Shown: piece by piece, positions 44,637 to 52,494 of the stretch
Layout: each line of letters begins with the position of its first letter
Position numbering within the stretch: position 1 is the first letter of the stretch
NCBI RefSeq assembly: GCF_003481825.1
Contig: NZ_QULW01000014.1
Coordinates: 1-64,000, forward strand
Length of the DNA stretch: 64,000 nucleotides
Source of the DNA: Clostridium sp. OM02-18AC
GTDB taxonomy: Bacteria > Bacillota > Clostridia > Lachnospirales > Lachnospiraceae
Direction: 5' to 3'
Made by a program: the position numbers and the translations under genes
The notes under the pieces: generated by a model
Databases searched by the model: none
The model's input: the letters and a program-made list of their open reading frames with translations, nothing else
What the model was told of the DNA's origin: nothing

Positions 44637-45761
44637 TTAGTTTAAGGATTTCAAGAGGTCCTGTGCAGCGCGTTCGCCGTCGTAGTTTGCATCGTCGCCC
44701 CATTCATAACCAACCTGGCTGAATACGCTGATGATGTCCTTGCCTTCGTCGGTGTTTGCAATTTCGATGAAGGAGTCGCCAAGTGCCTTGCGGAAATCTT
44801 CATCCTGCATCAGGTCAGAGTTTTTGCTGTAGGCGATCATATCGTTGTAGATGCCCTCGGTAACACCGATCACGCCGGTCTGGTTCACCATGTCATCGGT
44901 GCCGCCGAATTTTTCTTTCCAGTCTGCTGCGTATTTGGTACGGATGTGTCCATAGGAAACCATGATATCAGCCTGGCCGGAAGCGAGACGTGACAGGGAG
45001 GTGGTGTAGGAGTCAGACTGAACGGCATTGTCAAGATCGGCAATGGTCTTGCCGTAACGCTCCTGCAGCCAAAGTGCCGGATAAATGTAACCGGATGCGG
45101 AGGTCGGTCCCATAACAGCCCAGGTTGCGCTGTTTAAATCGTCCCAGGTCAGTTCCTCGCCGTTGTTTACTTTTGCAAGCAGCTCCTGACCTTTTTCGCT
45201 TGGTCCGGCCAGAAGAATGGATCGGTAATAGGTGCTCATTTTATCGGTATTTTCCTCAATCGTGCCGTCATTCCAGTCCTTCGGATCTTCGGAATCCTTG
45301 TTGATGGCGTAGCGCAGTGCGGTCAGAAGTACATCGCAGTCATCGGAGAACAGCACATAGTTGCCGCCGGAGATGAAACCGATATCGGCACTTCCTGCAC
45401 TCAATGCTTCGCCGACCGCAGTGTAGCTGGTACCGACAGTCATGTCAATGTTAGCAACATCGTAGCCTTTGGTCAGAAGCGTTTCTTTTAACAGATTCTC
45501 CAGCGGCTCGGTGGCAGTGGTGATGGTATCTGCATCGGCATAAGGGGAAAAGGCAATTTTTAAAGAATCTACTGCCTTCGGTTCTGTGGCAGATTCTGTC
45601 TCAGAGGAAGCTTCGGCAGAAGAATCGGAAGAAGTTTCAGCAGAGGAATCTGCGGAAGCTGCTGCTTCAGAAGCAGCCGGTGCATCCGTCTTGGAAGAAC
45701 AACCGGTGATAAGACCCAGGCAGAGCGCCAGGGAAAGAGCTGGTACAACAAATTTTCTCAT
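44637..45761 (-). CDS. phnD: Phosphonate/phosphite-type ABC transporter binding lipoprotein
   Basis: A 374-residue PhnD-family binding protein. The signal peptide ends with lipobox LITGC (Cys21), followed by a Ser/Ala/Glu-rich tether to about 60. The binding domain begins DSLKIAFSPYADADT, and YTAVGEALSAGSADIGFISGGNYV and TWAVMGPTSASGYIYPALWL are typical of the family. Ligand cannot be fixed; PhnD relatives bind 2-aminoethylphosphonate, methylphosphonate, phosphite or other phosphate-like groups. It is the first gene after a long folded leader. Confidence 0.87.
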   Translation of the reverse strand: MRKFVVPALSLALCLGLITGCSSKTDAPAASEAAASADSSAETSSDSSAEASSETESATEPKAVDSLKIAFSPYADADTITTATEPLENLLKETLLTKGYDVANIDMTVGTSYTAVGEALSAGSADIGFISGGNYVLFSDDCDVLLTALRYAINKDSEDPKDWNDGTIEENTDKMSTYYRSILLAGPSEKGQELLAKVNNGEELTWDDLNSATWAVMGPTSASGYIYPALWLQERYGKTIADLDNAVQSDSYTTSLSRLASGQADIMVSYGHIRTKYAADWKEKFGGTDDMVNQTGVIGVTEGIYNDMIAYSKNSDLMQDEDFRKALGDSFIEIANTDEGKDIISVFSQVGYEWGDDANYDGERAAQDLLKSLN

Positions 45762-45877
45762 AATACTACCTCCATGGCCCGTTTCGGGCAGAATAAATTT
45801 TCGTGTAGCTGCCGTGAAAAATGTGGTTGCTGTTCGCAGCAGTTACGGGATTCTGCTGAAAGGGTTCGAAAAGGTAC

Positions 45878-45902
45878 AAAAAAAGCATGCCGCAGCATGC
45901 CT
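45878..45902 (-). terminator. Leader terminator of the phn operon
   Basis: On the minus strand GCATGC pairs with GCATGC around four bases, with an extra flanking pair, then seven T. It lies between the folded leader domain and phnD, as expected for premature termination control. Confidence 0.7.
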
Positions 45903-45917
45903 GAACATGACTTTCAG

Positions 45918-46085
45918 ACAGAATGCTGACAGCCTGTATCTGGGCAGAGTACAAGCTGGGGACGGTCGATCCTTTCTGGGATCCTCTCAGCCCGGAACAC
46001 GGACTCCCTCGCAATCTGGTTTTCGTCATCGCAGTAATTTTTCTGATCGTAGTGTCAGGGCGCTCCCCCTCACACTGCATTCCGT
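45918..46085 (-). ncRNA. Unassigned folded leader RNA (candidate riboswitch) of the phn operon
   Basis: A closing stem pairs 46077-46085 with 45918-45926 (9 bp, one G-U). Directly inside it is a hairpin at 46051-46076. A second part has GGGAG/GTCCC (46004-46008 with 45959-45963), the internal hairpin GTCC/GGGC, the bases CTGAGA (45985-45990) and a GGATCC hairpin, followed by GCT/AGC and GCC/GGC stems. The CTGAGA junction resembles the pyrimidine-binding half of TPP riboswitches, but the partner motif of that class is absent. A terminator follows, so regulation by premature termination is likely. The ligand is unknown. Confidence 0.5.
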
Positions 46086-46097
46086 TAACCGATTAGG

Positions 46098-46126
46098 ATT
46101 GTACCACAGGAAAATGGAAATGGCAA
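46098..46126 (-). promoter_or_regulatory. Promoter of the phn operon
   Basis: Minus-strand TTGCCA (46121-46126), 17 bases and TACAAT (46098-46103). The expected transcript starts a few bases before the closing stem of the folded leader, giving a leader of about 330 bases. Confidence 0.75.
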
Positions 46127-46231
46127 GACAAGGAAAAACAGCCAGAAGAAAAACATATGCTGCGAGTGGCTGCAATAGGATTCCTTCTGACTGTTTTTTG
46201 GATTTCAGAAAATTTTATTTACATTAGCAAA

Positions 46232-47719
46232 TTACTGTTCTGGATAATCTTTGCCAAACCAGGTAGCAATGATTCCATACGGTGTTTTTGGAGTAACCAG
46301 AGAAACAATCACCATGATGACAGTAGATAAGAAAGTAGCCATCAGGCATGGGTTAAATCCAAGAGAAATCGGAATGATACCAGAGTTGATCAGCAGGTAA
46401 AGTGCAATACCACTGATGATTCCTGCGAGTGCACCGTATTCATTTGCCGGCTTCCAGAAGAGTCCAAGAAGAACTGTATGGAAGAACGCAACGGTCATGC
46501 CGCCGGTTGCGTAGGTGATCAGGGAAGCAAGCAGTTCCGGTGGATCACATGCAAAGATGAAAATAACAAGGGAAATAACAACGATACCAATGGTGTTCAG
46601 TTTTTTGATAGTTTCCGGTTTTACAGATGGATTGATCAGGTTCTTATACAGGTCACTGATCAGGGTTCCGGCCAGAGATACAACCATACCGCCGACAGAA
46701 GACTGAACAGCACCGCAGACACCTGCAAGTACCAGACCGGCTGCCCACGGAGGCATAACGGTTACAGCAAGAGTCGGGATACCAAGGTCCGGAGTTGCAA
46801 GGCTTCCTTCCGGGAATAAGTATTTAACTGTGAAACACAGACCATTCAGACCAATCAGCCAGATTGCTACGACAATGGTACCAATCTTAATTGCGCGATG
46901 CAGTGTGTTGGTATCTTTGTAGGTCAGGGTAGTCATGGTAACATGCGGCATGGTAAAGGTTGTAATTCCCCATAAGAATGCAAAGGAAATTACGGTTTTG
47001 ATACTGGTAGGAACAAACCAATCCGGGTTGGTATCGAGTAGTGCGTGGATGGTTCCGGTATAACTTAAGCCGGTGCTGGTAATGCCCATAAAGAACAGGA
47101 CGATAACAGAGATTGTCATGACAATACCCTGGATTACGATAGCAGATGCGACACCTTTAATACCGCCGGTGATTGCTGCAATGATTACCAGGACGGTAAA
47201 GATTGCAAGACCGATACGATAGTCCTGACCAGTCAGAATCTGGAAGATACGTCCACCGCCAGTAATGGTAGATACGGCAAAAGCTCCAAGGAAAAATAAA
47301 ACAACGAGACCACAGAGCGCACCGACAAGTTTGTTTTTATTGTAGCGATTCATCAGTAATTCCACGAAAGTCTGAGAGTTTGTACGGCGTGCAACAATAC
47401 CGACACGCTTGCCGATCAGTCCGAGTACCATGAAGTTGGTACACATGGACCAGAAACAGCAGACCATCCAGATAGCGCCAAAAGTGTAAGTATAACCGGG
47501 AACGCCCATGAAAACACCGGCACCGGCAACACCAGCGGATACCATCATCGCAGTCATCAGCACACCGCCGTTACGACCACCAGTATAGAATTTGCTGATA
47601 TAGTCGCCTTTGCCTTCGTTCATAGCTTTTCTGGTGTATAAACTATACCCTAACAGCAGGATGGTATAAAGAGCAAAAACGAAAATAATGACCATACGAG
47701 TTGAACTTGATATCTCCAT
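46232..47719 (-). CDS. Sodium:solute symporter (PanF-like)
   Basis: A 495-residue SSS-family protein with about 13 helices. Early motifs YISKFYTGGRNGG and SAGVAGAGVFMGVPG and the later AGAVCGAVQSSVGG-type segment are family-typical. The adjacent YhdT-like small membrane gene is the usual partner of pantothenate permease PanF in other bacteria, which suggests pantothenate or another carboxylate as substrate; this remains inferred. It is the last gene of a three-gene set (DUF169, YhdT-like, symporter). Confidence 0.88.
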   Translation of the reverse strand: MEISSSTRMVIIFVFALYTILLLGYSLYTRKAMNEGKGDYISKFYTGGRNGGVLMTAMMVSAGVAGAGVFMGVPGYTYTFGAIWMVCCFWSMCTNFMVLGLIGKRVGIVARRTNSQTFVELLMNRYNKNKLVGALCGLVVLFFLGAFAVSTITGGGRIFQILTGQDYRIGLAIFTVLVIIAAITGGIKGVASAIVIQGIVMTISVIVLFFMGITSTGLSYTGTIHALLDTNPDWFVPTSIKTVISFAFLWGITTFTMPHVTMTTLTYKDTNTLHRAIKIGTIVVAIWLIGLNGLCFTVKYLFPEGSLATPDLGIPTLAVTVMPPWAAGLVLAGVCGAVQSSVGGMVVSLAGTLISDLYKNLINPSVKPETIKKLNTIGIVVISLVIFIFACDPPELLASLITYATGGMTVAFFHTVLLGLFWKPANEYGALAGIISGIALYLLINSGIIPISLGFNPCLMATFLSTVIMVIVSLVTPKTPYGIIATWFGKDYPEQ

Positions 47720-47731
47720 ACTTCTTTCCCC

Positions 47732-48070
47732 CTATTTTTTCTGACGTGGTTTTAAGCTGCCCCGCGGAGTAACCTCCATATCCCGGTATACAAATGTAAC
47801 AACCAGGAGTACTGCAATAACCATTCCAATCAGGATACAGATTTCCAGGAATATCCAGAGCGGAAATCCAAGAACATAGGTATAATTTGCAGGGTCAGTA
47901 TCTCCAACCAGATACAGATTACCAATCATGAGTACCATAAAACCAAGATAAGTTCCAAGCGTTACCCAGAATTCTTTTCTGGTTTGTGTAAAACGCTCGT
48001 CTGGCTCAATATCTGAGAAATTGTAATCTCTGCTGTTGGGATCAATCCCTGCTTTTTTCTTATCCTCCAT
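47732..48070 (-). CDS. YhdT-like (DUF997) small membrane protein
   Basis: A 112-residue protein with a polar head and two helices (about 38-60 and 70-98), in the YhdT/DUF997 pattern with an FTQTRKEFW segment before the first helix. It lies 12 bases before the symporter gene and probably helps that transporter. AGGGGG upstream of the ATG. Confidence 0.8.
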   Translation of the reverse strand: MEDKKKAGIDPNSRDYNFSDIEPDERFTQTRKEFWVTLGTYLGFMVLMIGNLYLVGDTDPANYTYVLGFPLWIFLEICILIGMVIAVLLVVTFVYRDMEVTPRGSLKPRQKK

Positions 48071-48135
48071 ACGAAATCCCCCTCATATGTAAATATAGGT
48101 GCAAATTATGTTATGGCTTACATTTTGCTGATATT

Positions 48136-48903
48136 TTACTTAAGATCCACTGTGCTGTTTAATTCATGAGCCATTTCCTGCCAGTGTTCCATTCTGCGTT
48201 TGAGTTCTGCCTTACTTTCTTCATCTTCCCGGAATGCAATGGCAGTCCACGGCATTTCATCGAGTGCCTGAACAACCTCATCGATTTTCTGGAAAGGAAT
48301 GGAAATCATACGCAGACCGGCCGGATAAGCTTTTCTTCTCTTTAATCCATGGTAAAAACCGGTTGTGATGTGGTTCACTTTTCCTGAAATGACTGGATAA
48401 GCATACATCCAGGAACAGCTGATTACCGGAGTGGATTTGGATTCCCAGAAATCACCGGAAATATAGCTGGTAGCACGCATGATGATGTCAGCTTTTTCCA
48501 CATCTGCGATGCACATAATCAGATCCGGATCAAAATTACAGTCTTTTACAGGAGAAAAGACCACATAATTAACGGTACCGCGAATGATTCGGGGCATTTC
48601 CTGATACAGTTTCCGGCATCCGGAAGCTGTGCGGTACATTTCGAAATCCTGACCAGCCTGACCACTGGCAGTAACTGGCGGCGGATCGATCATGCCGAGT
48701 GCAAGTTTTCCGTAGCAGGCATCGTTCTCTTTTGAAATATAGAATGTTTTTCCTTTTTGCGCTTCTCGTACATACTCGCAGAATGCAAAATGATCTTTTG
48801 ACTGCTCAATTCCTTCTGGACGGACTGCCATATACTTTAAAGCAATGGGTTCATAGTCCAATTCAAGTTTAGCGAATAATTCTTTTGCTTTTGCACTTAA
48901 CAT
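48136..48903 (-). CDS. DUF169 domain-containing protein
   Basis: A 255-residue protein of the DUF169 family, whose function is unknown. Typical elements are KLELDYEPIALKYM, FCEYVREAQKGKTFY, CYGKLALGM with cysteines, and PDLIMCIADVEKADIIMRA. The ATG at 48903 has AGGAGG just upstream; an in-frame ATG 96 bases earlier lacks one. It is followed after 65 bases by the YhdT-like and symporter genes, so it may act on the imported compound or on a metal/tetrapyrrole-like ligand; there is no direct evidence. Confidence 0.85.
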   Translation of the reverse strand: MLSAKAKELFAKLELDYEPIALKYMAVRPEGIEQSKDHFAFCEYVREAQKGKTFYISKENDACYGKLALGMIDPPPVTASGQAGQDFEMYRTASGCRKLYQEMPRIIRGTVNYVVFSPVKDCNFDPDLIMCIADVEKADIIMRATSYISGDFWESKSTPVISCSWMYAYPVISGKVNHITTGFYHGLKRRKAYPAGLRMISIPFQKIDEVVQALDEMPWTAIAFREDEESKAELKRRMEHWQEMAHELNSTVDLK

Positions 48904-49141
48904 AAAAATCCTCCTTTTGTAAATAATGAATTTTCTTATTGATAATATTTTAGCAATATAATAAACGAAATGATATGGGCTGTTTGCGTGATTTTCCAAG
49001 AGCTATTGTTGAAAAAAAGAAAAAAGAGTAGAAAAATGAAAGAAAAAGAAGTAAAAAGGAAGAAAAAGATGAAAAAAGAGAAGAAAAATACGTCTAATAA
49101 TTAACAAAATACGAACGAATTGAACTAGAATACGCTTTTAC

Positions 49142-49181
49142 AAAAATGGAGCAGCTTTCTGGAAAAGCTACTCCGTTTTTT
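49142..49181 (-). terminator. Terminator after the LuxR-type gene
   Basis: GGAGCAGCTTT (49148-49158 on plus) pairs with AAAGCTACTCC up to 49174; the minus strand continues into ATTTTTG. T residues also follow on plus. Confidence 0.7.
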
Positions 49182-49194
49182 GAAAAAGACAATG

Positions 49195-49974
49195 TTAAGC
49201 TTCATGAAACAGCTTGATTAGCTTTGTCGTATTATGGACATTGGTCTTTTTGTAAATGTTGCAGACATGTTTTTTGAGTGTAGAAAGGCTGATGAATGCC
49301 AGCTGGCAGATTTCCTCATTGCTTTTTCCGGAAACAATATAATGAAGAATTTCGGTTTCTCGTTTCGTAAGGCGAAAATGGTTGGAAAACGCAGCAAGTT
49401 GATCCTGAGACTTTTGATAGTCTGTGCAGGAATGCGGATCCGAAGCTAGCATAGCCATCTTTAAGGCGAGATGATTTTTTAAAGAGTCCATGATATAAAG
49501 ATCACGCTGGCTGTAATCGCCCTCTTCTTTGGAACGCCAGAGTACGAAAGCTCCAAGCGCATTGTCGTTGTAAACCAGGGTAGTATAAAGGCCGTAATAT
49601 AAGTTCTGTGGTTTTAGGACTTCACGATAGATCAGGGAATTCTCCCATTCGTCAGCAGTACTGATCTCGGAGTAGCAGAATACATTACTCCATGGTGCGG
49701 AAAAATAATCTGTCCACTTCGGATTATATTTGCGTTCCAGGTAGAAATCTTCATTCGTAGGCTCATTCAGGATATTCAGCCCTTTGGGACTTTTCAGGAC
49801 GTTTTTTCCGCTTTCACGGACAGCCTGAAAGGAAATGCCTTTCGAGAAGTGAATAAGTCCTTTCAGATTAGAAAGAACGGTAGTGCTGAATTCATCGTAA
49901 GAATTGCATTGATTGATTCGATATATCATTTGAGAAATGAACACCCACTCGCAGTTAAGTAGTGACTGAAACAT
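49195..49974 (-). CDS. LuxR-family (NarL-type HTH) transcriptional regulator
   Basis: A 259-residue regulator. The C-terminal HTH is clear: LTKRETEILHYIVSGKSNEE then ISLSTLKKHVCNIYKK. The N-terminal 190 residues form an alpha/beta sensory region with GAF-like character (YYGLYTTLVYNDNALGAFVL). There is no receiver aspartate pattern and no sensor kinase nearby, so it probably binds a small ligand. It lies upstream of DUF169, YhdT-like and symporter genes in the same direction, separated by a terminator, and is a likely controller of them. Confidence 0.85.
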   Translation of the reverse strand: MFQSLLNCEWVFISQMIYRINQCNSYDEFSTTVLSNLKGLIHFSKGISFQAVRESGKNVLKSPKGLNILNEPTNEDFYLERKYNPKWTDYFSAPWSNVFCYSEISTADEWENSLIYREVLKPQNLYYGLYTTLVYNDNALGAFVLWRSKEEGDYSQRDLYIMDSLKNHLALKMAMLASDPHSCTDYQKSQDQLAAFSNHFRLTKRETEILHYIVSGKSNEEICQLAFISLSTLKKHVCNIYKKTNVHNTTKLIKLFHEA

Positions 49975-50159
49975 AACCCCACATCCCCCATCTCATTGTA
50001 CAGTATTATATACAATTATAACACAATTCTCTGCTTTTGAAAATGCGTCTGGTTTGAGTTTTCCATATCTACGAATAAAACGTTATCAAGAAAATAAAAA
50101 CAATGGAAATTAAGACATTTGTGTAATGAAAGCGTAAGGAAGTAGTAAGTGTGCCGTTC

Positions 50160-50187
50160 TTGCGCAAGGGGGCATGTTTTGTATAAT
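50160..50187 (+). promoter_or_regulatory. Promoter of the DUF2812 gene
   Basis: TTGCGC (50160-50165), 16 bases and TATAAT (50182-50187), 45 bases before the start codon. Confidence 0.6.
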
Positions 50188-50231
50188 GAAATTAGAAGAA
50201 AGTAATTGGAAATTGGAAAGGAGGCGGCACG

Positions 50232-51698
50232 ATGAAGCAGACAAAACATATCTGGTGGACATTTTCCGTATGGGAAGCGGATGCGCTCCGGCAGTATCTG
50301 GAACAACTGGCGCTGGAAGGATGGTATCCGGAGAGCATTGGCGGGAGCGGCATGAAATGTTACCATGCAGACCCGGAAAAACGTCGTTATGCCGCGGTTT
50401 TGGCACCGAAGACTTCTGTGCTTACCGGTGCAGATTCCTGGGATGCCGGAAAATTCCGGGAGCGCTGCGAAGCTGCCGGATGGAAGTTCCAGTGCAGCGG
50501 CATCAACTGGCAGATCTTTTATACCACGGATGAGACATTGGAACGAACCGAAGAGATGAGCGATGCAAATCAGTTTTTGATTCAGAAAACGCTGGCACTT
50601 GGTTGGTCGACCCGGATTTTATATCCGCTGATCGTGGTGCTGCAGGGCTGGTTATTGCATCAGGGGCTGCGTTATCCCGCAGAAACGCTGGCGGATCCCT
50701 GGAGCATGGTTTCCGGTGCAGTGTGCCTGCTGTTGATCCTTTCTTATGGCATTCCCTATCTGCAGCTGATTCGCTGGGTAAGAAACAGCGAACACGCGTT
50801 AAAAGAACAGGGAAAACTTCCGGTCATGGATCTGAAACGCAGGATGAAGTCCAAGAGGCGTATGGCAGCTCTGCTGTTTGGCATAATCCTCCTTTTCCTT
50901 ATTCTGGCTTTTTCAACTTCAGTCCACTTGCTTGTGACGGTATTAATCTCCAGCCTGATTCTGTGCGGAAGTGCATGTTTGGTATTAAGCTGGATCCGGA
51001 AACATGGAAGCGGAGATCAGAGAGAAAACTGGATCGGATATCTGGTCGGAGTGACTGCGCTTTGCATGATCCTGGTCCCGCTGTCCGGAGCCCTGACCGG
51101 GCATTTGATCGGGGATGAAAAAGAAAATACAAACGTAAAGCAGACGGTATTTGCCACCTGGCAGAGCAATACGGTTCAGGCTGACAAAGCCGGGAATCCG
51201 GTAGTTGTGAATGTTTATAAAAGCCGGATTCCGTGGATCATACAAAAGACCAGGCAGAATTATCCAAAAAATCTGACAAAGTTCTGGGACTGCAGGGAAC
51301 TGGAGGTGCCAGAGGTATTGAGCACGTTGCCGGATGGGATACAGGTTTCCTGGTATCGTTATTATATACGGAATGAGACAGAAAACGGGAATGCGGAAAA
51401 CCAAAGTGCTGAGAATCAAAATGTCAAGAATCAAGCGGCAGAAAGCGTAGATGCAAGAAGTGCAGATACAAAAACTGGAGAAGTCATAGCGGCAGATGAG
51501 CGGACTGCACAGGAATTACAGAAAGAACAGGACGCAATGAAGGCTGCAGAAGCGGCTGCCGCAGAGAATTCTATTGCGTTGGATGAAGTCATCCTGAGCG
51601 ATAAGAACCGCCTGGTAATTTTGGATTATGGCGGTGGAACAGACTCGGCTGGAGTGGAAGAAGCAGTGCAGAGATTTCTGGAGGCGACCTTGAAATAG
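50232..51698 (+). CDS. DUF2812 domain-containing membrane protein
   Basis: A 488-residue protein with an N-terminal DUF2812 domain (about 1-115: WWTFSVWEADALRQYLEQLALEGW). Four hydrophobic helices follow (about 135-155, 160-180, 215-255 in two parts, 270-290). The C-terminal half is extracytoplasmic and variable, with an Asn/Ala/Glu-rich linker at 385-450. DUF2812 genes in Firmicutes often follow PadR-type regulator genes; none is present here. GAAAGGAGGCGG precedes the ATG. Function unknown. Confidence 0.82.
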   Translation: MKQTKHIWWTFSVWEADALRQYLEQLALEGWYPESIGGSGMKCYHADPEKRRYAAVLAPKTSVLTGADSWDAGKFRERCEAAGWKFQCSGINWQIFYTTDETLERTEEMSDANQFLIQKTLALGWSTRILYPLIVVLQGWLLHQGLRYPAETLADPWSMVSGAVCLLLILSYGIPYLQLIRWVRNSEHALKEQGKLPVMDLKRRMKSKRRMAALLFGIILLFLILAFSTSVHLLVTVLISSLILCGSACLVLSWIRKHGSGDQRENWIGYLVGVTALCMILVPLSGALTGHLIGDEKENTNVKQTVFATWQSNTVQADKAGNPVVVNVYKSRIPWIIQKTRQNYPKNLTKFWDCRELEVPEVLSTLPDGIQVSWYRYYIRNETENGNAENQSAENQNVKNQAAESVDARSADTKTGEVIAADERTAQELQKEQDAMKAAEAAAAENSIALDEVILSDKNRLVILDYGGGTDSAGVEEAVQRFLEATLK

Positions 51699-51705
51699 AA
51701 ACGTA

Positions 51706-52020
51706 TTAATGTATGTCGCCACCGGCCGGCACACATAAAAAATCCATATTTTCTTTCGTACACTGTCCTGGTGTGATCCGTTCCCCGGTTTTGGGGCAGA
51801 AAAGGTCATGGTTTGCTTCTAGCGTGATGACATCGCCTGCCTGAAAAGTTCCATCGGTACAGGATTTTGTAACAGAATAGAAAGCACCGGGAGTCAGGGA
51901 AAGCTGTTTTATGGTGTTACGCAGCAGCGTTCCTTTTTCAAAAAGCTCCTCCCATGACAGGAATTTGTCACTGTATTTTTCTGAATTTTTATGATTGGTT
52001 ACAGATGGATCTCGTTTCAT
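51706..52020 (-). CDS. Unrecognised small protein
   Basis: A 104-residue soluble protein I do not recognise. The sequence is polar with a beta-rich second half (GTFQAGDVITLEANHDLFC) and three cysteines, two of them spaced as FCPKTGERITPGQC, which could form a metal or disulfide site. GGAAGAGACC precedes the ATG. It is convergent with the DUF2812 gene, eight bases apart. Confidence 0.55.
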   Translation of the reverse strand: MKRDPSVTNHKNSEKYSDKFLSWEELFEKGTLLRNTIKQLSLTPGAFYSVTKSCTDGTFQAGDVITLEANHDLFCPKTGERITPGQCTKENMDFLCVPAGGDIH

Positions 52021-52158
52021 GGTCTCTTCCTTCTTCCTGGATTTATCCTACTTTATCATACTTTATACTACTTAGCAATATCGAATCCTCCAACATGCTA
52101 TAGTCAAAAAAGCTTACAGAATCTGTAAACAATGCAAAAGAAGAAGGAGGATAACGGA

Positions 52159-52323
52159 ATGAGGCCGTTAAAGGGAAAAGTCAGTATCACACTGGATAGT
52201 GACGTTATTCAGATTATCAGAGATTACGCAGAGGAGGATGACCGGTCGTTTAGTCAGTATATCAATATGGTGTTGAAAGAATATATCAACAGGCAAGGCA
52301 GGACTACATTAACAAAGTCTTGA
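52159..52323 (+). CDS. Small ribbon-helix-helix (Arc/CopG-like) DNA-binding protein
   Basis: A 54-residue protein: a beta strand GKVSITLDSDVIQII followed by two helices (RDYAEEDD and SFSQYINMVLKEYI), the ribbon-helix-helix pattern of small dimeric DNA-binding proteins and antitoxins. The ATG at 52159 has AGGAGG upstream; the one at 52132 has none. No toxin gene adjoins it. The terminator overlaps its 3' end. Confidence 0.75.
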   Translation: MRPLKGKVSITLDSDVIQIIRDYAEEDDRSFSQYINMVLKEYINRQGRTTLTKS

Positions 52324-52338
52324 GCTTGCCTGTTTTTA
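52289..52338 (+). terminator. Terminator overlapping the small regulator gene end
   Basis: ACAGGCAAG (52289-52297) pairs with CTTGCCTGT (52325-52333), followed by TTTT. The 5' arm is inside the coding region. Confidence 0.65.
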
Positions 52339-52417
52339 TTATACAACGAAACTATGATATAGCAAGATGAAATGGCAATATTGCCCGATTATAAACAATA
52401 TTGCACAGTAAATCAAA

Positions 52418-52472
52418 GGGGCGAAAGCTCCCACAGCCGCCTGTCATGGCGGCTGCGGGAACTTTCGCCCCT
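52418..52472. terminator. Large hairpin after the symporter gene
   Basis: A stem of about 25 bp with a few mismatches (AGGGGCGAAAG through TTTCGCCCCT) around TGTCA. It lies at the 3' end of the minus-strand symporter gene; T runs are short. Confidence 0.6.
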
Positions 52473-52494
52473 CATTCGTTATCGTGTGATATTA

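Noticed and set aside
45918..46085. Ordinary TPP riboswitch
   Set aside because: Only the CTGAGA junction matches; the second conserved arm is missing and the downstream genes are not thiamine genes.
52132..52158. Toxin-antitoxin module around the small ribbon-helix-helix gene
   Set aside because: No toxin-like gene adjoins it; neighbours are a terminator and the symporter gene.
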